Shown: in pieces, positions 1 through 5,078 of the stretch | How positions within the stretch are numbered: position 1 is the stretch's first letter | How the letters are laid out: the number at the start of each line of letters is the position of its first letter | From: an uncultured Clostridia bacterium | GTDB taxonomy: Bacteria > Bacillota > Clostridia > Christensenellales > Borkfalkiaceae | Reading direction: 5' to 3' | NCBI GenBank assembly: GCA_905235815.1 | Contig: CAJOMT010000091.1 | Coordinates: 1-5,103 of the forward strand | Length of the DNA: 5,103 nt | Notes under the pieces: model-generated | Told to the model about the DNA's origin: nothing | Database searches by the model: none | What the model saw: the letters and a program-made list of their open reading frames with translations, nothing else | Program-made: the position numbers and the translations under genes

Positions 1-10
1 CAGTTATCGT

Positions 11-856
11 CTAAATTAATTCTTCTAAAAATTTTTTTGCTTTAATAATGTCGGCTTCAGGATTATCGCCACATTCACGCTCTATGGTCAAGAACCCGTC
101 ATAGTCTATTTCTTTTAAAGCCTTAATATAGTTTTTCCAGTCCACGTCGCCTTGTCCCAAAGGTTTTTCTTTGAAACCCTTACAGGCGTTTAATGCATCT
201 ACTCCACCTACCGCAAATGCATGATATACGTCTGTCGGGTCTTGATTTTTATCAAGCATAACTCCGTCTTTTGCGTGAGTGTGCACTATATAATCTTTTA
301 ATAGATATACAGCTTCAACGGGATCTTGCCCGGTTACCATAGTAAAGTTTGCCGGGTCTAAATTGACGCCTACACCGCCCTTCGTATCTTGTAAAAACGT
401 AAGTAACGTTTTCGCTTTTTCCGGTCCTGTTTCTATCGCAAGCGTTAGGCCTTTTTGTTTTGCATATAAACCACACTCTGTCAAGGCCGCAAGCATTACT
501 TTATACCTTGGATTTGACTTTTCGTCAGGAATTACGCCTATATGCGTGGTAACAATCTTAGTTCCGAATTCAACTGCCAAATCAATAATTTTTTTTGTCT
601 TTTCAACCCTTTCAGCGTTGTCTTTTTCAACTTCAAAGCCGTAACCACCCATATCGCCGCAAAGCGCGGATACGACGAGATTTTTCTCCTTTAATAAATT
701 CTTATATTCCGTTTTCTTCGCTTCCGTCAGTGTTTCCGGAGAAAACTCGCCCGTCGTTGCGTATATTTGCACGCCGTCGACGCCCAACTTTTTTGCAAGT
801 TTTATCCCTTCAATTTGACTTTTCTTAAAACAGTCGGTGATTACACCTATTTTCAT
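11..856 (-). CDS. Sugar phosphate isomerase/epimerase family protein (xylose isomerase-like TIM barrel)
   Basis: This 281-residue cytoplasmic protein belongs to the xylose isomerase-like TIM-barrel superfamily (the IolE/IolI, tagatose epimerase and AP endonuclease 2 fold), whose members use a divalent metal to isomerise, epimerise, dehydrate or cleave keto-sugars. Visible landmarks are MKIGVITD at the first strand, H105, E142 in AIETGPE, D167 in NLDPAN, H194 in HTHAKD, GQGDVDW at 234-240 and E259 in TIERE. E142, D167, H194 and E259 fit the family's four metal ligands. The length is normal for the family. The start at 856 is chosen because MKIGVITD is the expected first strand and a GGGAGG site lies 9 bases upstream; a longer reading (to 952) would add 32 unrelated residues inside the upstream gene. 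It overlaps the upstream dehydrogenase stop by ATGA, implying translational coupling. Its likely substrate is the keto-sugar made by the neighbouring dehydrogenases. Family certain; reaction unknown. Confidence 0.93.
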   Translation of the reverse strand: MKIGVITDCFKKSQIEGIKLAKKLGVDGVQIYATTGEFSPETLTEAKKTEYKNLLKEKNLVVSALCGDMGGYGFEVEKDNAERVEKTKKIIDLAVEFGTKIVTTHIGVIPDEKSNPRYKVMLAALTECGLYAKQKGLTLAIETGPEKAKTLLTFLQDTKGGVGVNLDPANFTMVTGQDPVEAVYLLKDYIVHTHAKDGVMLDKNQDPTDVYHAFAVGGVDALNACKGFKEKPLGQGDVDWKNYIKALKEIDYDGFLTIERECGDNPEADIIKAKKFLEELI

Positions 857-1875
857 TTCCGCATTCCTCCCTTTTCGTAAACGTCCATAATCAAACGGTG
901 GGTTTTGAGTGCTTCTTCTCCCGAAATTTCCAGCGGTTCTTCGCCTGAACACGCTTTATAGAACTGCGAGATTTGTCGAATATGCTGAAATCCCCAATAA
1001 TCCTTTCCACCCTCGTATTTTTGCGTGTTTACGTCTTGATGCGCCTGTTCTGTCGTTCCGTCGAAATACTCGATATACGCGTCGTCGTACCCGAACGTTA
1101 CCTTGCCCTTTTCGCAATACAACTTGATTTCTATCGGCTCGTCTAACCCGTAGTTATTCATACAGTAAAAGCCGTATTTCACACCGTTTTTATAAGTAAT
1201 AAGTCCTTCCGCGCTATCCTCTACGCCTACAATCTTATGACCGCGATTTGCCATAGAACAGCTTACGCTTTCTACTGCGCTATCCACAATCCAATTGACA
1301 AGGTCTATGGAATGAATGGCTTGATCTATTACAACTCCGCCACCTTCTTTATCCCATGTGCCTTTCCAATCGCTTTCCTGATAATATTCGTCGGGACGAG
1401 TCCAAGTGAGTACAGAACGCGCGGATATCACTTTGCCGAGCCTTCCGCTTTCCACCGCCTTTTTAACAAGCTGCGCGGAATTATTGTATCTACATTGCAT
1501 TATCACACCGTACAACACGCCTTTTGCTTTCGCTGTTTCCACCGCTTGCTCCGCGCTTGCAAGGTCGATATCCATCGGCTTTTCCGTTAAAACGTTTACC
1601 CTACGCTCAAACGCCGCTATTGCCACTTTACTGTGCAAATAGTGTGGCAAACAAAGGTGTACCGCGTCTAACTTTTCGCTATCGAGCATTTCTTCGTAAT
1701 CGTAATACGCTTTCACTCCATACTTGTTCGCTGTTTCGTCCGCGCGCTCTTTTTTATTATCGCATACACATGCAAGCTCCACGTTTTGTAGAGTCTGTAT
1801 CGACACCAAATGCATTACCGATATTCGTCCGCAACCAATTACGCCTACTTTTAACTTTTTCAAAGCTCTATCCAT
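853..1875 (-). CDS. Gfo/Idh/MocA family NAD(P)-dependent oxidoreductase (second canonical copy)
   Basis: This 340-residue cytoplasmic protein is predicted to oxidise or reduce a hydroxyl/keto group of a sugar, inositol or glycoside with NAD(P). The N-terminal Rossmann domain shows VGVIGCGRIS with G14, G16 and S19. D39 at the end of the second strand favours NAD over NADP. The family motif EKP is at 98-100, and K99 is the usual catalytic lysine. The C-terminal domain opens with GGGVVIDQAIHSIDL, where D184 and H188 match the active-site Asp/His pair. Length is typical. The ATG at 1875 gives a 16-base overlap with the upstream gene and has only a poorly spaced purine run before it. A TTG at 1863 would give MKKLKVGVIGCG, a more typical N-terminus, and a TTGA overlap with the upstream stop, but also lacks a strong ribosome site. 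The product is the same family either way. The substrate is not determined. Confidence 0.94.
   Translation of the reverse strand: MDRALKKLKVGVIGCGRISVMHLVSIQTLQNVELACVCDNKKERADETANKYGVKAYYDYEEMLDSEKLDAVHLCLPHYLHSKVAIAAFERRVNVLTEKPMDIDLASAEQAVETAKAKGVLYGVIMQCRYNNSAQLVKKAVESGRLGKVISARSVLTWTRPDEYYQESDWKGTWDKEGGGVVIDQAIHSIDLVNWIVDSAVESVSCSMANRGHKIVGVEDSAEGLITYKNGVKYGFYCMNNYGLDEPIEIKLYCEKGKVTFGYDDAYIEYFDGTTEQAHQDVNTQKYEGGKDYWGFQHIRQISQFYKACSGEEPLEISGEEALKTHRLIMDVYEKGGMRK
866..871 (-). promoter_or_regulatory. Ribosome binding site of the TIM-barrel isomerase gene
   Basis: Read on the minus strand this is GGGAGG, 9 bases before the ATG at 856. It lies inside the 3' end of the upstream dehydrogenase gene and fixes the start at 856 rather than at the longer in-frame ATG ending at 952. 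Confidence 0.8.
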
Positions 1876-2705
1876 TCCCCTAATACTTCTTGCCCTTTAA
1901 TTACTGTTTCTCTTATTTTCATTGCTTCCAACGTTTGCTTGCTGTCAAACGATACTTCTCCCGTTTTATAAAAACGTAAAATATCTTTTAACAAACTGTT
2001 GAATGTATCCGAAACAATCGGTTTGTTTACCGTTTCTCCATTCGGTTTTTCCGCACACACCGAAAAGCCGTAACCGCAGGCATATGCCATAGTCGCTTGT
2101 TTTCTATTTTCAAACGCCACGCGTATAATATATTGATTATCGCCCTGCTTTTCTACGCGTACCTTTTTAGCTTTCTCCCCGATCACTTTCACCGCCATCT
2201 CGATTTGGTGAATGATATATTCGGGCATATTTCCGCCACCACCCGTCGTGATTACCGCTTGCGCGCCGAGCATTTCGTCAAGCTCCGTACCATATCGTAA
2301 CGCCGATGACGAAAAAAACTTCGTGCCGCATTGCTCTGCGATATCAAATATCTCTTTTGCTGTTTGATAGTCTGGCGCAAACGTTTTGTCTATGTAGGTA
2401 TTCTTTTTATATTTCAAGACTTCTTTCGCGTAACCCAAATGTTTTTCGGGGTTGGACGGCGCAAGTACCAAAATATAATCCGCTTTTTCGCAAAGATCTT
2501 GCAAGTTCTCGCATTTCTCCACGCCAAATTCCTTGCACCATTCGTCCGTGTTTCGTCCATCCACAGGCGACACGTACTCTTCCGCCCATGCGTATTTGAC
2601 TTGGAACTCTTCGCCTGTTTGTTCACAGATTTCCTTGAACCATACGGGATAATTGTTCGCATGCCATTCGCTGATATAATAGTCCACAAATCCAATAGAT
2701 TTCAT
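1860..2705 (-). CDS. Divergent, short Gfo/Idh/MocA-like oxidoreductase
   Basis: This 281-residue protein appears to be a distant member of the Gfo/Idh/MocA superfamily, about 60-70 residues shorter than its two operon neighbours. It opens with MKSIGFVDYYISEWHANNY instead of a GxGxxG/A nucleotide loop. The position normally held by EKP reads IDKTFAPD (105-112), so the catalytic lysine may be kept as K107 while Glu and Pro are changed. A segment MPEYIIHQIEM (160-170) corresponds to the DxGxHxxDL active-site segment, keeping H166 with E162 in place of Asp. SSSALRYG (132-139) follows as in relatives. Other visible features are the glycine run GGGG (155-158) and a helical C-terminus. The start is set by a TAATG overlap with the upstream stop and an AAGGAG site. 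I infer either an unusual dehydrogenase with altered cofactor binding or a partner subunit of the adjacent enzymes. The fold assignment is from motif resemblance, not alignment. Confidence 0.85.
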   Translation of the reverse strand: MKSIGFVDYYISEWHANNYPVWFKEICEQTGEEFQVKYAWAEEYVSPVDGRNTDEWCKEFGVEKCENLQDLCEKADYILVLAPSNPEKHLGYAKEVLKYKKNTYIDKTFAPDYQTAKEIFDIAEQCGTKFFSSSALRYGTELDEMLGAQAVITTGGGGNMPEYIIHQIEMAVKVIGEKAKKVRVEKQGDNQYIIRVAFENRKQATMAYACGYGFSVCAEKPNGETVNKPIVSDTFNSLLKDILRFYKTGEVSFDSKQTLEAMKIRETVIKGQEVLGEWIEL

Positions 2706-3760
2706 TAGAACGTTATCTCCTTGTTTTTATCCGAAGAATCATACAACGCTTGCAACAGTTTTGCGCTTTCCAAAACGTAGTCGATATGGTTTTTATCTTT
2801 TACACCCGAATCGATGGAACGTAAGAACGCCGCGTCTTCTTCTCCGTACATATTCGGGATTTGATGTTCGCTTTCATACGATTTGAGCGTTGCGCCGTCC
2901 CAGAAGGTAAACTGTCCGCCGTATTTTAATCTTGCGCCGCCTTTGTCGCCCAAAATATCAATATACATTTCGCTTTCTCCGATATTTTGAGCCCAGGCAC
3001 CGTTAAACGCGATACTCGATTTGTCCGTACGGATATAACCCGTGATAAAATCCTCTACGTCATTCGTACCGTTTTCGATATCCGCAGTATCTTCCGCCCA
3101 CATACTTTCATATTTATAAGACTTCATATCTTTCGCCATCTCGTTATATGCGTTGCAAGTGACCGATTTAAGTTTTGCTCCACCCAAAATATATAAAATT
3201 AAATCGAAGAAATGCACACCCCAGTCGATAAGTACGCCGCCGCCCGATTGCGATTTTGTGGTAAACGCACCGCCAAGTCCCGGAATGGAACGAAAAGAAC
3301 GGAAAGACGTATACACATGATATACGTTGCCGAACTTGCCATCGCGGTACATTTGTTCAAGTATTTCAACGGACTTGTGATGACGATTGCATACTCCAAT
3401 ATTCAACATCAAGCCACGAGCGTTCGCTTCTTTTGCCATTTCACAAGAGAGCTCGTAATTGACGGTAATCGGCTTTTCGCACATAACGTGCTTTCCCGCT
3501 TTCAGCGCGTCCATCGTAATCGTATAATGCGCGTAATTCGGCGTTAAAACGAATACAGCGTCCACTTCCGCATCTGCAAGCGCAATTTTATAATCCGTAA
3601 TCACATTTTCGATTTTGGGAAAGTTTTCTTTTAAGGCTTGCGCCTTGTTCACGATTTCGTCGCATACATATTTAATACGAACGTCATCCATTTTAGCAAG
3701 TGCAGGTAAATGCGCGTTGTTCGCAATTCTTCCACACCCGATAATCGCTACTATTTTCAT
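2705..3760 (-). CDS. Gfo/Idh/MocA family NAD(P)-dependent oxidoreductase (first gene of the operon)
   Basis: This 351-residue cytoplasmic protein is predicted to interconvert a sugar or cyclitol alcohol and its ketone using NAD(P). The Rossmann domain begins MKIVAIIGCGRIA with G8, G10 and A13. D34 closes the second strand, suggesting NAD preference. EKP is at 95-97 with catalytic K96. The C-terminal domain begins with GGGVLIDWGVHFFDL, where D179 and H183 form the expected active-site pair. Residues 151-175 (SFRS, PGLGG, GGG) form the usual substrate-side loop region. The length is normal. The start at 3760 is secure: GGAGG lies 6 bases upstream and the first residues are the first Rossmann strand. 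It is the promoter-proximal gene, transcribed away from the AraC-type regulator, and its stop overlaps the next start by one base. It is clearly a different paralogue from the second canonical dehydrogenase, so the two probably act on different positions, substrates or directions. Confidence 0.95.
   Translation of the reverse strand: MKIVAIIGCGRIANNAHLPALAKMDDVRIKYVCDEIVNKAQALKENFPKIENVITDYKIALADAEVDAVFVLTPNYAHYTITMDALKAGKHVMCEKPITVNYELSCEMAKEANARGLMLNIGVCNRHHKSVEILEQMYRDGKFGNVYHVYTSFRSFRSIPGLGGAFTTKSQSGGGVLIDWGVHFFDLILYILGGAKLKSVTCNAYNEMAKDMKSYKYESMWAEDTADIENGTNDVEDFITGYIRTDKSSIAFNGAWAQNIGESEMYIDILGDKGGARLKYGGQFTFWDGATLKSYESEHQIPNMYGEEDAAFLRSIDSGVKDKNHIDYVLESAKLLQALYDSSDKNKEITF
2717..2722 (-). 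promoter_or_regulatory. Ribosome binding site of the divergent oxidoreductase gene
   Basis: Minus-strand AAGGAG, 11 bases before the ATG at 2705 and inside the 3' end of the preceding gene. The spacing is slightly long, but the stop of the preceding gene sits directly at the start codon (TAATG), so coupling by the terminating ribosome is likely to help. Confidence 0.65.
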
Positions 3761-3766
3761 TGAGTT

Positions 3767-3771
3767 CCTCC
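3767..3771 (-). promoter_or_regulatory. Ribosome binding site of the first operon gene
   Basis: Minus-strand GGAGG with an ideal 6-base spacer to the ATG at 3760. It is the strongest ribosome site in the window and sets the entry point for the translationally coupled operon. Confidence 0.85.
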
Positions 3772-3790
3772 ATAATCTTTCGTTATCTTT

Positions 3791-3799
3791 ATTGTATCA
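3791..3799 (-). promoter_or_regulatory. Predicted operon promoter with extended -10 element
   Basis: On the minus strand this reads TGATACAAT, an extended -10 (TGN followed by TACAAT, 5 of 6 to consensus). The predicted transcription start is an A near 3783-3784, leaving a leader of about 24 bases that just contains the GGAGG site. The -35 position (about 3814-3819, minus strand TCGTTT) is poor. An extended -10 with a weak -35 is the arrangement expected of a promoter that needs an activator, which fits the divergent AraC-type gene. Confidence 0.6.
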
Positions 3800-3823
3800 C
3801 AACAAAACGCAAAAAACGATATC

Positions 3824-3833
3824 TTGACTTTAC
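3824..3833 (+). promoter_or_regulatory. Candidate AraC-type regulator site 1 (TTGACTTTAC)
   Basis: TTGACTTTAC differs by one base from TTGACTATAC at 3933-3942 in the same orientation. It is centred about 45 bases upstream of the predicted operon transcription start, just beyond the weak -35 position, where many AraC-family activators bind. TTRACT occurs in this orientation at 3824, 3841, 3870 and 3933 and not in the reverse orientation within the intergenic region. An alternative reading is a plus-strand -35 (TTGACT) with TAAATT at 3847-3852, 17 bases away. Confidence 0.4.
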
Positions 3834-3838
3834 GCATT

Positions 3839-3851
3839 ATTTAACTTAAAT
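3839..3851. repeat. AT-rich perfect inverted repeat in the divergent control region
   Basis: ATTTAA and TTAAAT are perfect 6-base arms around a single C. It overlaps the second TTRACT element (3841-3846) and a possible weak plus-strand -10 (TAAATT, 3847-3852). In AT-rich DNA a 6-base arm palindrome can arise by chance, so an operator role is only a suggestion. Confidence 0.35.
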
Positions 3852-3909
3852 TGCATATCCCGCTCGAATTTAACTCTATTTTACCATATTTTTTGAAAAT
3901 TTCGATTTT

Positions 3910-3926
3910 GCAAGAAATTTTCTTGC
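3910..3926. repeat. Perfect 8-base-arm inverted repeat followed by eight Ts
   Basis: GCAAGAAA and TTTCTTGC are perfect arms around one T, directly followed by eight Ts at 3927-3934. It overlaps the -35 element of the predicted regulator promoter. As DNA it is a good candidate operator for autoregulation. As plus-strand RNA it would form a GCAAGA stem with an AATTT loop and a U-run, the layout of an intrinsic terminator or attenuator acting on any transcript begun farther upstream. There is no plus-strand gene in the region for it to terminate. Confidence 0.55.
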
Positions 3927-3951
3927 TTTTTTTTGACTATACAGCTATAAT
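3923..3951 (+). promoter_or_regulatory. Predicted promoter of the AraC-family regulator gene
   Basis: TTGCTT at 3923-3928 and a perfect TATAAT at 3946-3951 are separated by 17 bases. The predicted start, about 7 bases after the -10, falls at 3957-3959, on the ATG itself. A TTGACTATAC element (3933-3942) lies in the spacer, so a bound regulator would be expected to block this promoter. Confidence 0.6.
3933..3942 (+). promoter_or_regulatory. Candidate AraC-type regulator site 2 (TTGACTATAC)
   Basis: This is a one-mismatch direct copy of the element at 3824-3833, 109 bases away. It sits between the -35 and -10 of the regulator's own promoter, a position consistent with autorepression. The pairing of one activator-like position and one repressor-like position is known for AraC-type regulators; assignment to this protein is inferred from position and repetition only. 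Confidence 0.4.
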
Positions 3952-3957
3952 GAAACT

Positions 3958-4851
3958 ATGAGCGATCTTACAAATTTCGAAAAATACCATATAGATTTTT
4001 CGTTTATAAAGAATCCTAAAATTTTTGGTTCTACATATTTATATCAAGTCGGCAAATTATTTTGCGATTCCACAACGACAATCGATTCACACACGCATAT
4101 CGACTGGTTTGAGTTATCTATCGTTTTGGCGGGGAAAGGAGATATTTACACTAACCAAAAAAAAATTTCTGTTTCCGAAGGCGATATAGTTTTGTCTTTC
4201 CCTTACGATATACATAAAATCGTTTCCGACCCGAATGAAACGTTAAAATATTCTTTTATCTCTTTTCGTTCCGTCGATGAATCCATTAAAAAAGACTTTG
4301 AAACAATCACACAATCTTTTTACGAAAGCGATAAACGTATTTTTCACGACCAAAACGTTGTTTCGCTGACCGAAATGCTTATCAGCGAAATATCTTCCAC
4401 GGAATACGGACAAACTGGAATCGTCAGCGACATGCTTCACACTATCGCCATATTGGTTATTCGGGCTTTTTTATACAAACAAGCCAAGCCAGTTCCAAAC
4501 CATATCACATCCAACGAAGTTACATGCTATAAAGTTATGCGATATATTGACAGCAATTTGTTCCTTATTGAAAATTTATCGGATGTCTCAGCGCACTTTA
4601 ATTATAATTATTCTTATTTGTCGAGAACCTTTAAGCACACCACAAGACGAACTTTAACAGAGTATTTTACGAATAAAAAATTAGAGCGCGCAAAGTTATT
4701 GATAAAAGAGGGCAAGCTTTCTTTCACGGAAATTGCCGGCCTCTTACGCTATGCGTCCCTCTATTCTTTCAGTAAATCTTTCAAATTCCATTTCGGCATT
4801 TCACCGAGCGATTATAAAAAATCACATACAACTTCAACTATAAGCAGCTGA
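3958..4851 (+). CDS. AraC family transcriptional regulator with N-terminal cupin sensor domain
   Basis: This 297-residue DNA-binding protein is predicted to control the divergent sugar-oxidoreductase operon. Residues about 25-105 form a cupin-like ligand domain: SHTHIDWFELSIVLAGKG (44-61, with H45, H47 and E52), then a strand-turn pattern to SEGDIVLSFPYDIHKI (73-88). A helical linker follows. The C-terminal AraC domain spans about 190-288 with two helix-turn-helix units. The first includes IENLSDVSAHFNYNYSYLSR. The second includes SFTEIAGLLRYASLYSFSKS, ending in the family signature FGISPSDYKK (279-288). Length is typical. The start is forced: an in-frame TGA at 3934-3936 lies upstream and no start codon intervenes. 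No Shine-Dalgarno sequence precedes the ATG. It is transcribed away from the operon, the usual layout of a local regulator. The inducer is presumably a sugar or glycoside. The gene appears more AT-rich than the operon. Confidence 0.95.
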   Translation: MSDLTNFEKYHIDFSFIKNPKIFGSTYLYQVGKLFCDSTTTIDSHTHIDWFELSIVLAGKGDIYTNQKKISVSEGDIVLSFPYDIHKIVSDPNETLKYSFISFRSVDESIKKDFETITQSFYESDKRIFHDQNVVSLTEMLISEISSTEYGQTGIVSDMLHTIAILVIRAFLYKQAKPVPNHITSNEVTCYKVMRYIDSNLFLIENLSDVSAHFNYNYSYLSRTFKHTTRRTLTEYFTNKKLERAKLLIKEGKLSFTEIAGLLRYASLYSFSKSFKFHFGISPSDYKKSHTTSTISS

Positions 4852-4906
4852 AAAGAGAGTAATTTCTAAAATTTCTATAAATCTTTCAATTATTCAATAA
4901 GACTTC

Positions 4907-4920
4907 TTTTGCAAGCAAAA
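4907..4920 (+). terminator. Possible weak terminator hairpin after the regulator gene
   Basis: TTTTG and CAAAA arms around a CAAG loop, followed by TATTTT, lie 55 bases after the stop of the AraC-type gene. The stem is short and AT-rich, so it would be a poor intrinsic terminator; the long hairpin at 4985-5027 is the alternative. Confidence 0.25.
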
Positions 4921-4926
4921 TATTTT

Positions 4927-4963
4927 CGGGGACCCCGTCTGAATAATCGGTGGGTCTTGACGG
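4927..4963. repeat. Compact GC-rich inverted repeats with alternative pairings
   Basis: CGGGG-A-CCCCG (4927-4937) is a perfect 5-base-arm palindrome. In the same stretch GACCC (4931-4935) can pair with GGGTC (4952-4956), and CCGTC (4935-4939) with GACGG (4959-4963). These pairings exclude one another. The stretch stands out as a GC-rich island in AT-rich non-coding DNA. Confidence 0.35.
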
Positions 4964-4984
4964 ATTCACAACCAACATTCAATA

Positions 4985-5027
4985 CCAAAAGTAAAAACCA
5001 ACCACAAGGGTTGATTTCTTATTTTGG
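4985..5027. terminator. Long imperfect hairpin, possible bidirectional terminator
   Basis: Two 19-base arms, 4985-5003 and 5009-5027, pair at 15 of 19 positions around a 5-base ACAAG loop. The strongest parts are CAACC/GGTTG next to the loop and CCAAAA/TTTTGG at the base. The right arm is T-rich, so it may end the regulator transcript, but the usual clean U-run is missing. It could instead be the stem of a small repeat element. Confidence 0.4.
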
Positions 5028-5033
5028 AGCTGC

Positions 5034-5078
5034 ATACCGAAGGTATCCTGCCGAGGCTCCGCAAAGCGGAAACGGCAG
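5034..5078 (+). repeat. Nested hairpins at the right edge; probable intergenic repeat or structured RNA
   Basis: The first hairpin is ATACC-GAA-GGTAT (5034-5046). The second is a two-tier stem: outer CTGCCG/CGGCAG (5048-5053 with 5073-5078) and inner TCCGC-AAA-GCGGA (5058-5070). GGAGC occurs at 5026-5030 and 5095-5099, and each copy can pair with GCTCC at 5056-5060. The stretch is much more GC-rich than its surroundings. One plus-strand frame is open from 5015 to the window end without a convincing start or ribosome site, so I do not call a gene. The element may continue beyond the window. Confidence 0.45.

Noticed and set aside
1..10. Terminator after the last operon gene
   Set aside because: Only 10 bases remain after the stop and they show no hairpin or T-run; the operon end cannot be judged here.
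857..952. A 32-residue N-terminal extension of the TIM-barrel isomerase beginning at 952
   Set aside because: The extra residues are basic and unlike the family, lie wholly within the upstream dehydrogenase gene, and the start at 856 has a ribosome site and an ATGA coupling.
2097..2708. Plus-strand open frames opposite the divergent oxidoreductase gene
   Set aside because: They are antisense to a well-supported gene with clear motifs and coupling, and their translations resemble no family and have no ribosome sites.
3933..3951. TTGACT (3933-3938) as the -35 for TATAAT (3946-3951)
   Set aside because: The spacing is only 7 bases; TTGCTT at 3923-3928 with a 17-base spacer is the workable -35.
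3761..3957. Catabolite-control (cre) box in the divergent region
   Set aside because: I found no convincing match to TGWAANCGNTNWCA on either strand.
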